Of a stretch of 64,000 bases of DNA, positions 12,801-25,111 are shown in pieces. This DNA is from Croceivirga thetidis (GTDB taxonomy: Bacteria > Bacteroidota > Bacteroidia > Flavobacteriales > Flavobacteriaceae). Position numbers and translations under genes: made by a program. The number at the start of each line of letters is the position of its first letter. The stretch's first letter is position 1. The stretch is taken from the NCBI RefSeq assembly GCF_012272815.1, contig NZ_JAAWWL010000003.1:1-64000 (forward strand), read 5' to 3'. The notes under the pieces were generated by a model, which saw nothing but the letters and a program-made list of their open reading frames with translations, was not told the DNA's origin and searched no databases.

Positions 12801-15800
12801 TATCGCAATTATCGTTCGCTGTTAGTGTCTGTGGAGAAGGAACACTGGTATGAGCAGCGAAAGAATCTGCTGGCAATGACTCATTGAACGTAGGTGCTGC
12901 GTTATCTTCTACTGTAATGACTTGGGTATATGTAGCACTGATACGACCACAAGCATCTGTGAAAGTCCAAGTGTTTGTGTAGGTACCCTCTGAGGTACAT
13001 GCTCCAGCTGGTGTGAATACTCCTGCCACCTTGTCTAGTATAAAATTACAAGAAGCTGGAACTGGTTCTAGTGCTTGTGCTGCATTTAAACCGGCGGTAT
13101 CATCACAGCTTACCGTTCTGTCCAAACTATTGGCAACGGTTGCCCAATTGACCTGAGCCGGTTGCTGAACATCTATTATAGTTGGGTCATGTTCTCCAAT
13201 ACCACAGGCGTCGGTTGTACCAGAACTGTCAGTTGTAATAGGATCTGTATTTGTGACACCACTAAATGTCGCAGTTGCTTGTAATGGGAAACTACTTGTA
13301 CAAGCCGTTTCAAGGTAATAACATGAAGGACTTAATTGAATATCGAAGTTGATGTCAAAAGCATCACCCATGTTAATAAAACCATTTGCAACATCGAACA
13401 GTAATGTTCTTGTCATTGCATCATAAGAGTGGGTTACCCCTGATGGCAAGGTTCCAACATTAGAGAACTCAGCTTCATTCGGTATGACCACGCTAATGAC
13501 CAAATCTTGTATATCATCATTACCCACGTTGTTAACATTGAGCGTCATGGGCACAATGTCACCTGGGTTATGTGGGCCTGCTGTGTTCGCATCCAAACTC
13601 AATGCGCCTAAACTCGGTTGGTACACATCAACACTCATACCCATCAAGTAAAGCCCGTAAGATTCTTGATCCGTGGTTATTTTGAAACGTGCAAACGTTT
13701 GGTCATTACCAATCAAAAGGTTTCCGGTATTGTTCAATTGAAATTTTCCGGCATCGAAACCTAACGTATTGGTACTTGGAACATTTCGATTTACAAAATT
13801 CGCCCCATCCAACGTAATGCGGCTATTAAAGAAGTTGTTTGAAGGCCTTAATGCTGTTGAGATATTTGTCCAGTTGTTGCTGGTATCGTTTATCAAGAAT
13901 TGATCACCTCCTAAATCTCGGTCTCCTTCCAATGATCCGATCATCATTTTCGTATTTACATTACCGGCCGGAATTGTTTGGAATCCACTAAAGTTAAATT
14001 CAGTTTCACCCTCACCATTAGAAGCATAAGTATGTACATAACCATCGTAAAGCGTGATGTTCTTGGGATCTAGGGAAATATTTTCATAGACAAATACAAT
14101 CTGCCATCCACCTGAAGTTCCAATAATACCTCCACCATGGCTGATAACTTGCATTTCAGTTGCTTTTACGTTACCAACTTGATAGGTTCCGAACGGAGAT
14201 GCAAGTGCATTTACATCGGCGGTAATATCTTTCACACAGACGTAAGGATCATTCTGGAATGATTCGTCACGACCGCGATACAATACTTCATCTGCGGCAA
14301 CCGTGGTATAGGTAGATTGCCCTGGTAACATCAATTTGATTTCGTTATAGTTCCAGGTTGGTTCAGTGGCACCTCCACCAGTTACACCGTCATAAGGTTT
14401 GTCTGCTGCAGCCCAGTAGATATAGGCTCTTTCTATATTCAGACAGCTCAAGGTCGGTTCTGGGTTGACCAGGTTTGCATTTGTTGAATTGAATGTTGTT
14501 GGGTCACTGTCAATATCAACAAATACATTGTCCCAGAAATCATGGTTACCATCTTCACCATTATACGCAGTGGTTTGATTTCTAGAGAGTACATTATTGG
14601 CAATCATTGTAAAATCACCGTGTATGTTACCTTGGTAACGGATTTCAAAATCCTTTTTAAGGTTGGTGTCGTTAACATAAAGGTTAACAGTAGCCGTTAC
14701 TGTACTTCCATTACTATCCGTTATACTGTAAACAAAAGAATCACTACCGTTAAAGGTCGGGCTTGGAGCATAATCGAAGTAATCATCTGTTTGGTCCGCA
14801 GGTGTACCGTTATTGTTAACGGTAACAGTTCCATTTACTGGGTTCGTTACGACTTGTAACGCATTACTTGCAGCAGGACCGTCAAAACCAAAATCATCAT
14901 TTGGAAGTACATCCAACGCTTTATTCGAGTTGTCTTGGAATACAACAAAAGAATCATCTACGGCAGTTGGTTGGTGGTCAATGTCAACTATAGTTGCAGA
15001 TGCACTATTGTTTGTAATGGTAATTAAATTTGGATTGACCCCGGTAAGGTTAATGGCCAAGGTCTCGTTACCTTCTAGTAAAGCATCTTGTAAAATATTC
15101 ACAGGTACTTGAAGTACTTCACCATTAGCTCCTGAAAAATTCAAAGTGCCCGTAGGTGATGATACAGTATAATCGCTTCCTTGTGTGGTACTACCATCTA
15201 CTATCTGATAGTTTACTGTAAATCCTCCGGCAATTGGGTCCCCGGTATAGGTTACTTCAAAATTTTCTGTAGTAAATACTTCATTGACCGTGAAGCCGGT
15301 AACATCAATTGCGCCGCCATCATTATCTTGAATAATACCGTCGGCAACTGCTGTACCAATGCTTACAACTGGGTCTGAAGCATTAGAAATGGTAATTTGT
15401 AAGTTTTCATCAAATTCAATAAAGTTGTCTTGTAGAATGTCTACAGTCACAGCTCTTACTTCGTTGTCGTTACCTGTAAAGGTTAAAGAGCCGCTGGCAA
15501 ATGGCGCCGTGTAATCACTACCTGCTGTGGCGGTTCCATCTGTTACGACATAATCAACTGTGAAACCTGCAGTTACGGTATCGCCATTGTACTGGACTTC
15601 AAAATTTACTGAGGTGTTTTGTTCGATTAGTGTGAAACCTGAAGCAGAAACGGTACCACCATCATCATCTGCAATATTTCCTACTGCTGAATTGTTCAAT
15701 AATCGAATTCCAACATTTGAACGAATGGCTATTAAATCAAAATCAAATTGTTCATTTGGTTCGATCACATTATCGTTGATTATTGGTATGGTAATCGAGC

Positions 15801-18800
15801 GCGATTTAATTGCATTTGTAAATGTTAACGTAGTTGGTGTTGGGCTGGCTGTGAAATCCGTCGAATTAAATGCGGTTACACCATTTACCAAATAATCAAC
15901 CTCAACTACTTCGGCAGCTTCTAAGTCTCCATTGAAGGTAATGGTAAAAGTTGCACTTACGGTATCACCAGGGTCACCTTCTGTGACCGATACCGATAAG
16001 TTTTGAAAGTCAATACCCTTATCAGCTGTGTTGTCATTATCAGTAATCGTACCAACTGCATTTCCATCTACAATATTGATGATAGGGTAGATGGACAAAT
16101 TCGAAAGGGTAAAGGTTAATTGTTCATCTTGTTCTATGAAGACATCTTCGTTAATCGTTACTGCTATTGATTGTTGGTCTCCGTTACTAGTGCCCGCTGG
16201 GAATGTCAATGTTCCGTTGGCTACGGCATTATAATCCGTGCCATTAGTTGCTGTTACGTCGGTAATATCGAAATCGACCGTAAAACTATCTTGAACTGTT
16301 GCTCCATTGTAGGTAATCACGAAATTGGTCGAACCAGCACTTTCGTCAACCGTAAAATCTGCTACAGAAAGACCAGTATTTGGTGCGGCTAAGTCGTTAT
16401 CGATAATTGTTCCATCACCCAGCCCATCTACAATATTTAATAGCGGTGTAGAGAGGTTTGATAACTGTACGGATAAGTCCTCATTTCCCTCAATGACAAG
16501 ATCGTCGATAATGCTAAATGGAATGTTTTGCGTATCGCCATTGGCTGTACCTGCTGGGAAAGTCAGTTGACCACTAACGGTACCCGAAAAATCAGTACCG
16601 AAGTTTGCGGTTCCATCTATAATGGCATAGTCAACTGTAAACGAATTTTGAACGGTTGCCCCACGATAGGTAACCACAAAGTTTACATTACCGGCATTTT
16701 CATTTTCGGCAAGGTCGGTAACTTCAAGACCAGTAGCGGGAGTTGCAAAATCATTGTCAATGATAGTACCAGTTCCATCAGCATCAACCAAATTCAATAA
16801 CGTGGTTGATAGGTTGCTTAATTGAACAGTTAGCGTTTCATTACCTTCTATAATTGCATCTTCTAGAATGGTAACTGAAATGTTACGTTGTGTTCCGCTA
16901 GTTGAACCTGCAGGAAATATTACCTGACCCGCAAGGGTTGCATTGAAATCCGATCCCGATATTGCGGTTCCATCTGATATCAAGTAATCCGCTGTAAAAC
17001 TTTGTTGAACCTCTGGACCATTGTACGTAACCACAAAGTTCGCGGTGCCTACATTTTCATTTACACTGAAATTACCAACACTTAAACCGGTCGTTGGGCT
17101 AGCGACATCATTATCTATGATAGTACCTAAAGCGCTATCGTCTACCAAGTTTAATAATGGAGTTGAAAGATTGGATAGTAAAATGTTTAAATCTTCATCA
17201 CCCTCAATAATGGCGTCATCAGCAATTGAAACGTTCACAACTTGGGTATCTCCGTTTATCGTACCTGCTGGGAAGGTGATTTGTGAGGACAGGGTTGCAA
17301 AATAATCCGTCCCCGAAATTGCACTTCCGTTAGTGATATCATAGTCAACAGTAAATGAACTTTGAACCGTTGCCCCATTGTAGGTAATTACAAATTGAGT
17401 GCTACCAATATTTTCATTTACAGAAATATCTGCGACACTTAAACCAGTTGTGGGAGAAGCGACATCATCATCAAGTATAATCCCTTCTGCATCCGCATCA
17501 ACCAAGTTGATCAAACTAGTTGATAGATTGGATAGTAAAATGGAAAGATTTTCATCACCTTCAATAATCGTATCATCAGTGATGGTCACGGTAACTGTCT
17601 GTTGGTCACCATTTGTTGTACCAGCTGCAAAGGTCAACTGTCCATTTAAAGTTGCGGTGTAGTCAGAACCGCTGGTAGCCGAACCGTCAGAAATTGCGTA
17701 ATCTACTGTAAATGCGCTTTGTACATCAGCACCATTATAACTAACTACAAAATCAGCTGTACCTGCATTTTCATTAACAGAGAAGTCTGCGACTGAAAGC
17801 CCAGTTGTCGGCGCAGCAACATCATTATCAGTTATTGTTCCCGTAGCTGTATCGTCAACCAAACTAATAATGGAAGTAGATAAGTTCGTCAAGTTAATGG
17901 AAAGGTCTTCATCACCTTCAATAAGGGCATCATCAATAACCGTTACGGTAATCGTTTGTTGGTCTCCATTGACTGTATTTGCCGGGAACGATACCTGGCC
18001 TGTTAACGCAGCTGTAAAGTCGTTGCCTGAAATTGCGGTGCCATCTGAAAAGGTATAATCTGCGGTAAATGCATTTTGTAATGAAGGACCTGTGTAACTA
18101 ACCACAAAATCTACAGTTCCCACATTTTCATTAACTGTAAAATCCGATACTGCTATACCATCGGTAGGGCCCGCCATTTCATCATCGTTGATGGTACCAA
18201 CTGCATTTGGATCTACCAAATTGATAAGTGTTGTAGAAAGGTTACTCAAAACAATGTCAAGAGTTTCATCTCCCTCCAAAATGGTATCATCCATTATGGT
18301 TACCGTAATGTTTTGTGAATCACCATTTGTTGTACCTGCTGGGAATGTCAGTTGTGCACTTAAGGTTGCAGAGTAATCAGAACCTGACGTAGCTGTATTG
18401 TCAGTAATGGTGTAATCCACGGTAAAACCATCTTGAACCGTAGCACCGTTATAGTATACGATAAAGTCAGCTGTTGCACCGGTTTCGGCAATTGTAAAAT
18501 CAGAAACGGAAAGCCCTGTTGTCGGTGAGCCATCGTTATCATTTATGGTTCCAACACCATCAGCATCAACAAGGTTTATAAGTGTAGTTGAAAGGTTTGA
18601 AAGCTGAATATTCAAAGTTTCGTTGTCTTCAACCAAAGTATCGTCAGCAATATTTATGGTCACGGTCTGTTGGTTTCCGTTTGAAGTGCCAGCAGCAAAG
18701 GACAGCTGCCCAGAAATGGTTGCATTATAATCAGAACCTGCTAAGGCCGTACCATCTGTAATATCATAATCAACCGTAAAGGCGTCTTGTACGGTTGCTC

Positions 18801-21800
18801 CATTGTAAGTTATCGTGAAATCAGCTGTTCCGGCATTCTCGTTGACAGTGAAATCTGAAACTGAAAGACCGGCGGTAGGATCACCATCATTATCATTTAT
18901 CGTTCCAGAAGCAGTTTCCGTTGGTTGACCTCCCACAAAAACAGCACCAATCGAAGAGCGGAGATTTGATAGAATTAAATTAAATGACTCTTGGGCTTCA
19001 ATAAGACCATCGTCACTTATTGGTATGTCAATATTATCGGAGTAGTTAAAACTGTGGAAGGTCAGGGTGCCTGAAGCTGAGGTATAATCACCTGGGGCTA
19101 CAGCAGAGCCATCAGTGGTGTTGTAATCGACAACGACTGTTCTAAAAAATGGAATAAACCCACCTGTAAAACGTACTGTAAATCGCGCAAAGGTGTCCGT
19201 GCCTTCGGTTACAATGACTGCATTGTTGTCGAAACCAACCGAACCTGCCGAATCATCGTCTTGAATAGTACCTTCAGCATCGAAGTCCACAAAATTGATA
19301 GAAGTATTTGAGATATTTGATAGGATAATATCCAAGGTTTCGTCACTTTCAAAATCGGAATCATCAATTATAGTGACTGTTATGGTTTGTTGATCTCCGT
19401 TTGTGGTGCCAGCTGGGAAAGTAACTTGGCCGGTTAATGTAGCCGTATAGTCAGTACCTGAGTTTGCCGTGTCATCATTGATGACATAATCCATAGTAAA
19501 ACTATCTTGAACGTCAGGACCTACATAAGAAATGACAAAATCGACCGAACCGTCGCCTTCGCCAATGGTAAAATCAGCTACTGATATACCTTGGCCAGGA
19601 CCAGAAGCATCGTTATCGGTAATGGTTCCAGTGGCCGTATCTGAAATGTCACCAGCAAAACCATTGCCATTGGTCATGCCAAGAGTAAAGGTTTCATCGG
19701 CCTCAATTAAAGCGTCGTCAAATGCTGGAACGTTTATGGTCACTGATGTTGCACTAGCACCTAAAACGCCACTAGCTACCGGAGTATAATCGGTTGCTGA
19801 GGTCGTAACGTCAGTGTAGGTCAAGTCAAAGGTTATATCTTGGGCAACCACATGCGAAGGGGTTACCACGAATGCCAATGAAGCCCCTTCAGCGGCACTC
19901 GCGTCAGCTACTGTAAGACTAGGTCTTAAAAATAGATTTGCAGCGTCACTTGTGTAACTGGCGCAGTTGTTATCAGAAGAAGTAACAACCAATCGATAGT
20001 CATTATCATGTTCCCCTGCCGGCACAGCAGTTAGTGTAAGACTATTGGTCGTAGCACCAGAATAGATACCTCCATCAGTAATATCACTCCAACTAGTTCC
20101 ATTATTGGTGCTTTCTTGCCATTGATAACTCAATATTGCCCCACCGGAAACACTGGCAGTAAAACTAGTGTTGTCAGCGATATTAGTCAGTTGATCGGCA
20201 GGTTGGGTATCAAATGTTACAGCTATAGGGGCGTTGGTCACTGCACTATTGGTACCGGTGTATCCACCTTGCCCTGTTACTTGACCGCTTGCATCAACAC
20301 TTACCGGAGAATTACCTAATCGACCATCATTGTCCCCATCAGAGTGACCGGCTTCTACCGTATCAAAACAACCGTCATTATCCGAATCTAAATCCAAATA
20401 ATTTGCTAGGCCATCACCATCATTATCGCAACCAACTGAACTTAGATTACCAAAAAAGAAAACCTTTGCATCAGCCCCATCATTTGTTGACGAGGGACCG
20501 TAAGAGATTCTGATACCATAAAGTTGGGTTCCAGGAGTAACTAAATCATCAACGGGATATAAGGCCATATGAATATCTTGCCCATTATTTACTCTATGTT
20601 CTAGATCAGAGTAGTCAGTTGTCGCCACTGAAATGGAATTACCAATTACATTTCCATTAAAATCAAGGGCTTGAATTACCTGAGGATTATTTCCACCTTG
20701 CTCGGTTACAGCAACAAAACCACCATCAGTAGATAGTATTGGGGTGTTATATCGTACTTCAGAATAATCCCCATTTGAATAATCCTCCCCGGATTCTAAC
20801 CGAACATAATTGTTCAGGTTTCTACTTTGGAAACCAATTAAAACATCATTATCAAAGTTGGGATTTGATGACCTATTAAAAGGTTGACTTCCGTTTTCAT
20901 GATACCGGATATTCGCTTCATCATTAACCGTAAACATGGTCATGTAGGAATCAGGAACGATAAAATCGGAATAAGTGGTACCGCCGTAGGTAATGCTATT
21001 CAATATGTGTGGTACAGTCTGATCATTTGGATTCGAAGAAGTAATATCGAAAGTAAATGGTAATGGTCCCGTTAAACCACTATCTGAAAAGTCACATTCA
21101 TTAACATCCAAAATACCATCGTTGTCATCATCAACATCGCAGAAGTCTGAAATTCCATCTCCATCGGTATCTGTATTTCCGGAAGCCAATGCGTCACAAG
21201 GATCAATGGTTGTAAGCGTAGCACTTTCAGATAATGAAATACAGTTGTTTTCACCATGTGTAATAATGACCGTATAAGTATTACCATCTAATCCCGTAAC
21301 ATTTGAAATAACCAAAGTAGCTGTGCCGGTTCCTGAGTATACACCACCATCTGACAATGGAGCACCATTTTCTTGCCATTGATAATTTAATTGGGCTGAA
21401 CTATCAATACCGTTGGACCCATTATAATTAGGTGCCCCTGCACCGGTAAATGTTATAGTATTAGTTGCAGTGGCCGCTACTGTAAAACTAGCAGCACTAC
21501 CTTCGTTTGCTGATTGATTGGTTGGTGCGGTATCAACAGCAGCTTCGGTTGCTACAATTTCATTGCCGGTAGCGCCGCTATAACCTGTGGCAAAACCGGT
21601 TACTTGACCATCTGCATCCGTTCCCGTGCCGTCTAAAAAACCATCATTGTCACCATCTGTATGACCAGCTTCTACGGTATCAAAACAACCATCATTATCT
21701 GAATCGGTATCCACATAATCAGCGTTGCCATCCCGGTCAGTATCACGAAAACGTAAACCCTCAAGGGTAATAATTATATCATCCCAAAGGCCGTACGCTT

Positions 21801-24012
21801 TTGTAGCATCATCGTCTTGATAGTCAAAAATGTAAAATCGAATGCTATAAGTCGTATTTGGTTGTGCGACAATGGGATTTCCGCTACCATCCAAATAAAT
21901 AAAAGTATCCGATGCATCAGGAGTATTCGTTTCTCCATGCTGTACTCCATTCGCTAAAGTGAATGAGGTGGCAAAATTATCGGTTGACCATAAGGCCGTT
22001 GCCTTAAAGCTGTCACCATTTCTGTCATTATTAAAACCAGCGTCCTCATATGTCAAAAGATAGACCTGGGTAAAAATGAACTGGTCTATCTCTGAAGATG
22101 TAGTAAAGCTGTATTCTATATACGCATCATTGGCGAAGGCATCTGCGTAGGTCGCGTAACCAGGGTCTGAAAGATGCAATTCGTTACCGACCATGGTTGC
22201 GCTGATACCGCTACCATAAGACTCGTCGTTTGTTGTGGTCAATACCCAATTGGTTAACTCTGGAAAAGCATTTTCGATGTTTCTAGGGTTGGATGCTTCG
22301 TTATGTGAATATAGAATGGCACCATTAAAACTATCGGTCACCTCATTGGTGTCCAATATTCCATCGTTATCATCATCTTGGTCACAAATATCCGCGATTC
22401 CGTCATTATCAAAATCAGGATTTCCAGAGGCAACTGGATCACATGGATCAACTGAACTAAGCACATAGCTATAGTTTGCGCTTCCGCTAACATATTGTTC
22501 ATTTAATACATTGTCACCGGTTACATCAACACCATTCACCAAATTTTGGGTTATGTTGTTGTCAGGGCTAACTTCAATGGTATATTCGACATATAAACTT
22601 TGACCTGGAGCAAGAATATCACTGCTATTTCCTACCAAAAGGTCAACCCCGTCACCATATGTGCTACCAGTAGCACCGTCAAAACCTGTATTTGCGGATG
22701 GAGGATTTGATGCACTTACATTTGTAACCGTAGGGCCTGAAACCAATTGCACAAAACTGGCACCAAAAATATTGGCTACAGGGTCAATTGCAGACAGTCG
22801 ATATACATTAACATCGTTTGTTGCATCAGCCTCAATCGTCACTCTATAGGTAAGGTCGCGATTTCCACTCGTTCCACTTGAGGCAACGACATCACCGACC
22901 AAGGTTTTTGAAACGTTAAAATCGGCTTGGTAATCAAATTGAACACCTAAGCCGTTTCTACAAGTTCCTGAAGGTCCTTCGGGTAATCCCCATGTCGGGT
23001 CTTCACCATCTGTTGTTCTTGCGAATACCGTTGTGCCCAAGGTATCATCCATATTGATGAATCCAGTCGTCCATCGGCTATGTCTTCTTCCATTTAGAGG
23101 AATTGGCCCCACATTTAAAGTGATATCGACATAGTCTTCTTGGTCGGGTGCCAAGGTACCATCAGTTACTAAAGTTTGGTCAGGTGTAACACTGCTGCCA
23201 CCTATTGTACTTGCATTACCATTATAATTCGGGTTTACAGTTAGCAATCCGTTCGCAGAATTTGATACGGAGATGGAATTGATAGGCATATTATTGTACA
23301 ACTGATTCAGTTCATCAGTGTATGTAATATTGTTTGCCGTACCACCTGTATTTGCATCATTGTCATAGTTACCAAGCGTCACTCTGAATACAAAATCATA
23401 AGTACCGTCTAAATTTGGCTGAATCAAGCCATTATAACCTAGAGGGCTACCTCCTTGAAAAACTTCCAATGCACCACCCGGTATGATGTCCGAATCATAC
23501 ATGGGCTGGGTGTCTTCATTATCGGTATCGGTTTGTGGGCCGTCAACCACATTATTACCAGATACGGTACCAGACCAGTTGTAAATGTTGCCATCGGGCC
23601 ATAGCGCAGTAGTCGAAGTAATTGTGAAAACAATCGTAAGGTTCGAATTTGGACCTAGGCATTTACCTGTCGTGGGGTCGATAATAGTTCCTGAGGGGTT
23701 GGTCGTGCTAAAGCCAGATGCACTGGTATCCAAATCGCTAATATCAAAGCCTGAACCGCTTAAATCGGTTATGCTGATATTATCAATATTTGGCAGTGAA
23801 GATAAATCAACGGTAATCTGAGGCGAACATACGTCATTATCAGAATCATCATTGAATAAACGTACTGAAAAGCACTGTCTGAAATTACCATCCTTGGTTT
23901 TGCCGAACGAGCGGATGTTACCATCAGCCCGAACTTGACCCATTAGGTTTGAAAGGGTCAAAAAAGCAATAACGAAAAGGCCTCGACTTAATAGTGTAAT
24001 TTTTGACGACAT
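3877..24012 (-). CDS. SprB-like giant surface adhesin, 6711 residues, 33 Calx-beta domains, type B T9SS sorting domain
   Basis: One uninterrupted frame of 6711 codons. Order seen: signal peptide 1-29; DUF11-like region about 370-515; calcium-binding thrombospondin-type-3-like stretches near 526-565 and again up to 1230; Ig-like segments (825-937, 1262-1360); 14 Calx-beta domains (1361-3017); VCBS/cadherin-like domain (3018-3125); a conserved T9SS-protein region (3126-3540); HYR-like region (3650-3782); 19 Calx-beta domains (3783-6014); thrombospondin-type-3-like DxDxDG repeats (6015-6457); HYR-like segment (6460-6530); and a CHU_C domain (about 6615-6711) with [12 protein letters not shown] and [15 protein letters not shown] is the sorting signal handled with PorP/SprF proteins. 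Size, sorting domain and the following PorP/SprF gene match SprB, the mobile gliding adhesin of F. johnsoniae (about 6500 residues), although SprB has other repeats. Gliding or attachment is inferred. The many acidic loops suggest calcium binding. Confidence 0.93.
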   Translation of the reverse strand: MSSKITLLSRGLFVIAFLTLSNLMGQVRADGNIRSFGKTKDGNFRQCFSVRLFNDDSDNDVCSPQITVDLSSLPNIDNISITDLSGSGFDISDLDTSASGFSTTNPSGTIIDPTTGKCLGPNSNLTIVFTITSTTALWPDGNIYNWSGTVSGNNVVDGPQTDTDNEDTQPMYDSDIIPGGALEVFQGGSPLGYNGLIQPNLDGTYDFVFRVTLGNYDNDANTGGTANNITYTDELNQLYNNMPINSISVSNSANGLLTVNPNYNGNASTIGGSSVTPDQTLVTDGTLAPDQEDYVDITLNVGPIPLNGRRHSRWTTGFINMDDTLGTTVFARTTDGEDPTWGLPEGPSGTCRNGLGVQFDYQADFNVSKTLVGDVVASSGTSGNRDLTYRVTIEADATNDVNVYRLSAIDPVANIFGASFVQLVSGPTVTNVSASNPPSANTGFDGATGSTYGDGVDLLVGNSSDILAPGQSLYVEYTIEVSPDNNITQNLVNGVDVTGDNVLNEQYVSGSANYSYVLSSVDPCDPVASGNPDFDNDGIADICDQDDDNDGILDTNEVTDSFNGAILYSHNEASNPRNIENAFPELTNWVLTTTNDESYGSGISATMVGNELHLSDPGYATYADAFANDAYIEYSFTTSSEIDQFIFTQVYLLTYEDAGFNNDRNGDSFKATALWSTDNFATSFTLANGVQHGETNTPDASDTFIYLDGSGNPIVAQPNTTYSIRFYIFDYQDDDATKAYGLWDDIIITLEGLRFRDTDRDGNADYVDTDSDNDGCFDTVEAGHTDGDNDGFLDGTGTDADGQVTGFATGYSGATGNEIVATEAAVDTAPTNQSANEGSAASFTVAATATNTITFTGAGAPNYNGSNGIDSSAQLNYQWQENGAPLSDGGVYSGTGTATLVISNVTGLDGNTYTVIITHGENNCISLSESATLTTIDPCDALASGNTDTDGDGISDFCDVDDDNDGILDVNECDFSDSGLTGPLPFTFDITSSNPNDQTVPHILNSITYGGTTYSDFIVPDSYMTMFTVNDEANIRYHENGSQPFNRSSNPNFDNDVLIGFQSRNLNNYVRLESGEDYSNGDYSEVRYNTPILSTDGGFVAVTEQGGNNPQVIQALDFNGNVIGNSISVATTDYSDLEHRVNNGQDIHMALYPVDDLVTPGTQLYGIRISYGPSSTNDGADAKVFFFGNLSSVGCDNDGDGLANYLDLDSDNDGCFDTVEAGHSDGDNDGRLGNSPVSVDASGQVTGQGGYTGTNSAVTNAPIAVTFDTQPADQLTNIADNTSFTASVSGGAILSYQWQESTNNGTSWSDITDGGIYSGATTNSLTLTAVPAGEHDNDYRLVVTSSDNNCASYTSDAANLFLRPSLTVADASAAEGASLAFVVTPSHVVAQDITFDLTYTDVTTSATDYTPVASGVLGASATSVTINVPAFDDALIEADETFTLGMTNGNGFAGDISDTATGTITDNDASGPGQGISVADFTIGEGDGSVDFVISYVGPDVQDSFTMDYVINDDTANSGTDYTATLTGQVTFPAGTTNGDQQTITVTIIDDSDFESDETLDIILSNISNTSINFVDFDAEGTIQDDDSAGSVGFDNNAVIVTEGTDTFARFTVRFTGGFIPFFRTVVVDYNTTDGSAVAPGDYTSASGTLTFHSFNYSDNIDIPISDDGLIEAQESFNLILSNLRSSIGAVFVGGQPTETASGTINDNDGDPTAGLSVSDFTVNENAGTADFTITYNGATVQDAFTVDYDITDGTALAGSDYNATISGQLSFAAGTSNGNQQTVTINIADDTLVEDNETLNIQLSNLSTTLINLVDADGVGTINDNDGSPTTGLSVSDFTIAETGATADFIVYYNGATVQDGFTVDYTITDNTATSGSDYSATLSAQLTFPAGTTNGDSQNITVTIMDDTILEGDETLDIVLSNLSTTLINLVDPNAVGTINDDEMAGPTDGIAVSDFTVNENVGTVDFVVSYTGPSLQNAFTADYTFSDGTAISGNDFTAALTGQVSFPANTVNGDQQTITVTVIDDALIEGDEDLSINLTNLSTSIISLVDDTATGTITDNDVAAPTTGLSVADFSVNENAGTADFVVSYNGADVQSAFTVDYAISDGSATSGSDYTATLNGQLTFAAGTTNGDQQTVTVTITDDTIIEGDENLSILLSNLSTSLINLVDADAEGIILDDDVASPTTGLSVADISVNENIGSTQFVITYNGATVQSSFTVDYDITNGSAISGTDYFATLSSQITFPAGTINGDTQVVNVSIADDAIIEGDEDLNILLSNLSTPLLNLVDDSALGTIIDNDVASPTTGLSVGNFSVNENVGTANFVVTYNGPEVQQSFTADYLISDGTAISGSDFNATLAGQVIFPAGSTSGTQRNISVTILEDAIIEGNETLTVQLSNLSTTLLNLVDADGTGTIIDNDFATPATGLEVTDLAENENAGNVNFVVTYRGATVQNSFTVDYAIIDGTANFGTDFSGTVSGQLTFPAGTANGDTQNIPFSIIDDLVIEGNEDLSVQLSNLSTPLLNIVDGLGDGTIIDNDLAAPNTGLSVADFTVDESAGSTNFVITYNGATVQDSFTVDFDITDVTATNGTDYNAVANGTLTFPAGTSNGDQQSIAVTINEDVFIEQDEQLTFTLSNLSIYPIINIVDGNAVGTITDNDNTADKGIDFQNLSVSVTEGDPGDTVSATFTITFNGDLEAAEVVEVDYLVNGVTAFNSTDFTASPTPTTLTFTNAIKSRSITIPIINDNVIEPNEQFDFDLIAIRSNVGIRLLNNSAVGNIADDDGGTVSASGFTLIEQNTSVNFEVQYNGDTVTAGFTVDYVVTDGTATAGSDYTAPFASGSLTFTGNDNEVRAVTVDILQDNFIEFDENLQITISNASDPVVSIGTAVADGIIQDNDGGAIDVTGFTVNEVFTTENFEVTYTGDPIAGGFTVNYQIVDGSTTQGSDYTVSSPTGTLNFSGANGEVLQVPVNILQDALLEGNETLAINLTGVNPNLITITNNSASATIVDIDHQPTAVDDSFVVFQDNSNKALDVLPNDDFGFDGPAASNALQVVTNPVNGTVTVNNNGTPADQTDDYFDYAPSPTFNGSDSFVYSITDSNGSTVTATVNLYVNDTNLKKDFEIRYQGNIHGDFTMIANNVLSRNQTTAYNGEDGNHDFWDNVFVDIDSDPTTFNSTNANLVNPEPTLSCLNIERAYIYWAAADKPYDGVTGGGATEPTWNYNEIKLMLPGQSTYTTVAADEVLYRGRDESFQNDPYVCVKDITADVNALASPFGTYQVGNVKATEMQVISHGGGIIGTSGGWQIVFVYENISLDPKNITLYDGYVHTYASNGEGETEFNFSGFQTIPAGNVNTKMMIGSLEGDRDLGGDQFLINDTSNNWTNISTALRPSNNFFNSRITLDGANFVNRNVPSTNTLGFDAGKFQLNNTGNLLIGNDQTFARFKITTDQESYGLYLMGMSVDVYQPSLGALSLDANTAGPHNPGDIVPMTLNVNNVGNDDIQDLVISVVIPNEAEFSNVGTLPSGVTHSYDAMTRTLLFDVANGFINMGDAFDINFDIQLSPSCYYLETACTSSFPLQATATFSGVTNTDPITTDSSGTTDACGIGEHDPTIIDVQQPAQVNWATVANSLDRTVSCDDTAGLNAAQALEPVPASCNFILDKVAGVFTPAGACTSEGTYTNTWTFTDACGRISATYTQVITVEDNAAPTFNESLPADSFAAHTSVPSPQTLTANDNCDTIANVVFTETYIGDNTSTTYTIVRTWSTTDCAGNSNSHTQRIFVTEGGLALGLSIDDVTVNEGDGTATLTVLNTGDVSGGFTVNFSSTNGTAAEPADYVQTTGILNFSGAHNESQTITVTINDDNLLEPTEDLSILLTSGSNTPTINDDTGIITINDNDNVAGVGVSFDPNVITVTEGIDPAARFTVNFTGNLAPGQTVTVDFDSADGTAFQGQDYVDSSGTLTFSDTVTSIFVDVPLIDDNIIEPTENVLLTLFNVQSNVGVGFSNGAPVNSGLGNILDDDFVPGVSGLSFQADPVTVNEADGTATVNVVLTGNVQGSFTVDYDSADNTANSGVDYTAVSGTLTFAGNDGEIQSITIPIVDDVLIEPTEMFNIDLSNLSTALIVINDSQGEVEIIDNDNVPGVTGISFQNDPVTVNEGAGTVTVNVLLTGEVQGGFTIDYDSADLAAIAGADYTAVSGTLTFAGTDGEVQPIVIPIIDDTSIEPTERFLIDLSNLSTSLIAINDSQASVDIIDNDNIPGTTGISFQNDAITVNEADGTATVNVLLSGNVQGGFTIDFDSADNTALAGSDYTAVSGTLTFTGNDGEVHPITIPITDDNVIEPTEQLLIDLSNLSTTLIGINDSQATVDIIDNDNIPGTTGISFQTDPVVVYEADGTATLNVLLTGNVQGGFTVDYASADNSANAGADYTAVTGTLTFVGNDGEIQPIVVPITDDNFIEPTEQFLMNLLNLSTTLIAINDSQASVDIIDNDNIPGTGISFQNDAITVNEADGTATVNVLLTGNVQGGFTIDFDSADNTAIAGLDYTAVSGTLTFVGNNGEIQPIVIPITDDNVIEPTEQFLIDLSNLSTGLIGINDAQATVDIIDNDNIPGTTGISFQNDAITVNEADGTATVNVLLTGNVQGGFTIDFASADDSALAGSDYAAVTGTLTFIGNDGEIRPITIPIIDDNVIEPTERLLIDLSNLSTTLIAINDSQATVDILDNDNIPGTTGISFQNDAIIVNEADGTATINVLLTGNVQGGFTVDYTSADGSAENPSDYTAVSGTLTFTGVHREMQSITVPIIDDNVIEATERLFINLSNLSTTLIAINDAQATVDIVDNDNIPGTTGISFQNDAITVNEADGTATVNVLLTGNVQGGFTVDFDTADASAEAPSDYIAQSGTLTFAGNDGEIQPITITIIDDDVIEATERLLIDLTNLSTGLIAINDSQASIDIIDNDNIPGVTGISYQNDTVTVNEGDGTMTFDVVLTGSVQGGFSVNYASANGTAVQPSDYTSMVGTLNFVGIDGEVQTITIPIIDDLIIEPTEDLTVTLSGLSTTLITINGPSVGTGNIIDNDSTGAGEGISVADFTVDESVGNVNFVITYTGPDVQNSFTVDFLVADGTANYTSDYNMASLSGTVTFPNGTTTGDTQLVTVTILDDDIIEFSETLDITLSNISHGAIGMLDGNAIGTIDDNDAIPGVTGIRFDNNNVTVNEDAGTMTFDVVLTGSVQGGFTVDYATTDGTAEQPSDYTATTGTLAFVGIDNEVQTITIPIIDDNVIEFTENLTVTLSALSTPLITINGGNTATGNIIDNDAIPGVTGIRFDSDNVTVDEDAGTLTFDVVLTGNIQGGFTVDYATADGTAEQPSDYTQTIGTLTFVGNDAEVQTITIPIIDDDVIEFTEDLTATLSALSTTLITINGPDTATGNIVDNDAIPGVTGIRFDNNNVTVNEDAGTMTFDVVLTGSVQGGFTVDYATTDGTAEQPSDYTATTGTLAFVGIDNEVQTITIPIIDDNVIEFTEDLTVTLSALSTPLITINGGNTATGNIIDNDAIPGVTGIRFDSDNVTVDEDAGTLTFDVVLTGNVQGGFTVDYATADGTAEQPSDYTQTIGTLTFVGNDAEVQTITIPIIDDDVIEFTEDLTATLSALSTTLITINGPDTATGNIVDNDAIPGVTGIRFDNNNVTVNEDAGTMTFDVVLTGSVQGGFTVDYATTDGTAEQPSDYTTTTGTLTFVGIDTEVQTITIPIIDDNVIEFTEDLTVTLSALSTPLITINGGNTATGNIIDNDAIPGVTGIRFDSDNVTVDEDAGTLTFDVVLTGNVQGGFTVDYATADGTAEQPSDYTQTIGTLTFIGNDAEVHSVTIPIIDDTIIEETESFNLILSGLSTTLITINGTDTATGNIVDNDNIPGVTGLTIDDVIVDETDGTATLTVTLTGDVQDGLMAEFNTVDDTAEAGEDYTQSSGIVTFAGNDGETQSITIPITNDVLLETDELFMVVLSNLSTTATQINDDTGTITIIDDEFDTDGDLVPDIVDIDDDNDGILDTLEDDTATDSDGDGYPDSIDIDSDNDGIPDNVEAQTTSGYIPPTGIDSDNDGLDDAYEGAGDEGVTPEDTDGDGTDDFRDLDTDNDTVPDNNEGNDFNFDGIPDQTLTGVDSDGDGLDDGYEGSDVNDGFDVNDEIDDPANDLPDTDQLEDVNYRDIDDDGDGVNTEDEDPDGDGDPTNDDTDGDGIPDYLDPIDTDGDNVPDYIDIDDDNDGVLDIYEGDETTDTDGDSIIDRLDIDSDNDGIPDNVESQTTDGYIPPSGNDSDNDGLDDAYEGSGDEGTIPVDTDNDGTVDQRDLDSDNDNVPDNNEGNDFNFDGVPDQFYTGVDTDGDGLDDGYEGSDVNDGFDVNDEIDDPANDLPDTDGTEDVNYRDVDDDGDGIDSIDEDANNDGDPTNDDTDGDGTPDYLDPEDDRLFDPNFEDITIMCGDEIPAVPEIGDIGGCTDPVITFTEETIFSDDTEDYMIERTWYATDECGNEVTFYQTIFVMQAQLEEVFIDICVLDDPIDLTNYLPDHFDKNGTFTSITPGTYLNNTQFVPYGLVVGDYEVSYAAVNGTCTYYADIVVSVNDDCLVCKPEILDISKTVTPNGDGINEVFKIRSEQYCEWTFDVMIFNRWGDKVYEEKNYQNDWGGTAPDNAVGRSGILPAGTYYYIIDIVGSEFKPINGYIYLGNSQ
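4660..5955 (-). repeat. Two-copy 648-bp block of thrombospondin-type-3-like repeats
   Basis: Within the giant adhesin, about 216 residues of DxDxDGxxD repeats occur twice in tandem. Matching points such as the codons for GVPDQ (near 4936) and GIPDQ (near 5584) are 648 bp apart. Both copies share [13 protein letters not shown] and VNYRD. The block forms a calcium-binding stalk between the last Calx-beta domain and the C-terminal sorting region. Confidence 0.8.
6310..8440 (-). repeat. Three copies of a 708-bp two-domain (A-B) Calx-beta repeat
   Basis: In the giant adhesin, domains of 354 bp alternate between type A ([15 protein letters not shown]) and type B ([15 protein letters not shown]). 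The A-B pair repeats three times with a period of exactly 708 bp: the same sequences sit at 6551/7259/7967 and at 6868/7576/8284. Copies one period apart differ at only scattered positions, while A and B differ clearly. The whole pair has therefore been the unit of amplification or gene conversion. Confidence 0.9.
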
Positions 24013-24150
24013 AAAATTAAGGTTAGTCTGTTCTGTTGATTGTTAAAAACATAGAGAACAGCCCACCTTAAAGCTTTTGCCCGTGCAAAAATTAGGGATG
24101 TAAATTGGTTCAGCATTAGGTTAAGTTCTACTATGTTGGATTTTGTTGAC

Positions 24151-24187
24151 GTATGATTTGGGTCATACAAAGGTATTTTTCAATACC
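24151..24187 (-). promoter_or_regulatory. Candidate adhesin promoter flanked by two inverted repeats
   Basis: Read on the minus strand, TACCTTTG (24168-24175) matches the Bacteroidota -7 element TAnnTTTG. No TTTG is found at the usual -33 spacing. Just downstream is GTATGA-N6-TCATAC (24151-24168), covering the predicted transcription start. Overlapping the upstream side is GGTATT-N4-AATACC (24172-24187). These are plausible operators for an activator or repressor of the adhesin locus. Confidence 0.4.
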
Positions 24188-24412
24188 CACTTATTTGTTT
24201 GGTTAACGCTAGTTGAAAATGGTGCAAAGACCTCTTACAATTAACGTTAGACAAAAAAAGTTAAATTTTTAGTCCTGTGCAGTAAATTGTTGTGTAACAG
24301 GCTTATTTGTAGGTCATTTAGGGAATTTCAAGAAGTATGTTAATTTTTCCCAATAAGATTACCCTCTTGCTTTTGACTGCCTTTAGTGATATCTACTATT
24401 GTCGAAATTGGT

Positions 24413-24420
24413 TATTTTTG
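24413..24420 (+). promoter_or_regulatory. Candidate clpP -7 element
   Basis: TATTTTTG fits TAnnTTTG and lies 20 bp before the clpP ATG, giving a very short leader. No good -33 TTTG was found at 17-23 bp. Confidence 0.3.
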
Positions 24421-24439
24421 AGCTTCTAAAAAATAGTAA

Positions 24440-24988
24440 ATGAGCTCTAAAAAAGGGAAAATACAAGACCTTATTCAAGAAAAACTTTTAGAAGAAAGAA
24501 AGGTTTTTTTATGGGGTATGGTCAATGACGAATCTGCCAAGCATGTGGTAGACCGTTTACTTTATCTTGACCTACAAAGTAATGACGAAATTCAATTGAT
24601 TATCAATAGCCCAGGTGGTTACGTAACCTCTGGTTTTGCAATGTACGACACCATAAAACAGATAAAAAGTCCGGTTTCAACCATTTGTTCAGGATTGGCC
24701 GCTTCAATGGGCTCTATCTTATTATCGGTAGGGGAGAAGGGACGACGCTTTATTCAGCCCCATGCCAGGGTAATGATACACCAACCAAGTGGCGGTGCAC
24801 AGGGTCAAGCCTCAAATATAGAAATTCAAGCTAGGGAGATAATCAAAACCAAAGAAATCGGAGCAAGGATTTTGGCGGAAAATTGTGGTCAGGATTTTGA
24901 AAAAGTAATGAAAGATTTTGATCGTGATTACTGGATGGATGCTAAAGAATCACTCGAATATGGGATTGTAGACGGCATATTGGCATAA
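24440..24988 (+). CDS. clpP: ATP-dependent Clp protease proteolytic subunit (ClpP family)
   Basis: A 182-residue ClpP-family serine peptidase, the barrel subunit that degrades proteins fed by a Clp ATPase. The triad is visible: Ser89 in GLAASMGS, His114 in MIHQPSGG and Asp163 in FDRDYWMD. The substrate-binding motif INSPGGYVTSG (about 56-66) is also present. It is slightly shorter than E. coli ClpP (207 residues) and lacks a long propeptide. Many Bacteroidota carry two ClpP paralogues, and this could be the second. No Clp ATPase gene is adjacent. It stands alone, divergent from the adhesin, with a strong terminator after it. The start lacks a Shine-Dalgarno sequence, as is normal in this phylum. 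Confidence 0.9.
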   Translation: MSSKKGKIQDLIQEKLLEERKVFLWGMVNDESAKHVVDRLLYLDLQSNDEIQLIINSPGGYVTSGFAMYDTIKQIKSPVSTICSGLAASMGSILLSVGEKGRRFIQPHARVMIHQPSGGAQGQASNIEIQAREIIKTKEIGARILAENCGQDFEKVMKDFDRDYWMDAKESLEYGIVDGILA

Positions 24989-25005
24989 AGAAAACACCAA
25001 AATGA

Positions 25006-25037
25006 AAAGCCCTTCACAGTTTGCTGTGAAGGGCTTT
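25006..25037 (+). terminator. Strong terminator after clpP, probably bidirectional
   Basis: Perfect 14-bp stem AAAGCCCTTCACAG / CTGTGAAGGGCTTT with loop TTTG. On the minus strand it is followed by a T-rich stretch and lies 75 bp after the photolyase stop, so it can serve both converging units. Confidence 0.85.
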
Positions 25038-25111
25038 CTATATATAGACGCTCTCGCGGAATAGTTTCTTACTTATATACGTGAGTAAGACGATTGAAGA
25101 TGTTAAAAGTT

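Larger units (their letters stand above)
24013..24439. other. Divergent intergenic region between giant adhesin and clpP
   Basis: A 427-bp AT-rich non-coding gap between divergent genes. It holds a candidate adhesin promoter with two inverted repeats at 24151-24187, a leader of about 150 nt before the adhesin ATG, and a clpP -7 candidate at 24413. Short frames here on either strand have no recognisable features. Nothing else was seen. Confidence 0.7.

Noticed and set aside
23988-24170. Small minus-strand frame in the adhesin leader
   Set aside because: It spans the predicted transcription start and overlaps the adhesin start out of frame; no supporting feature.
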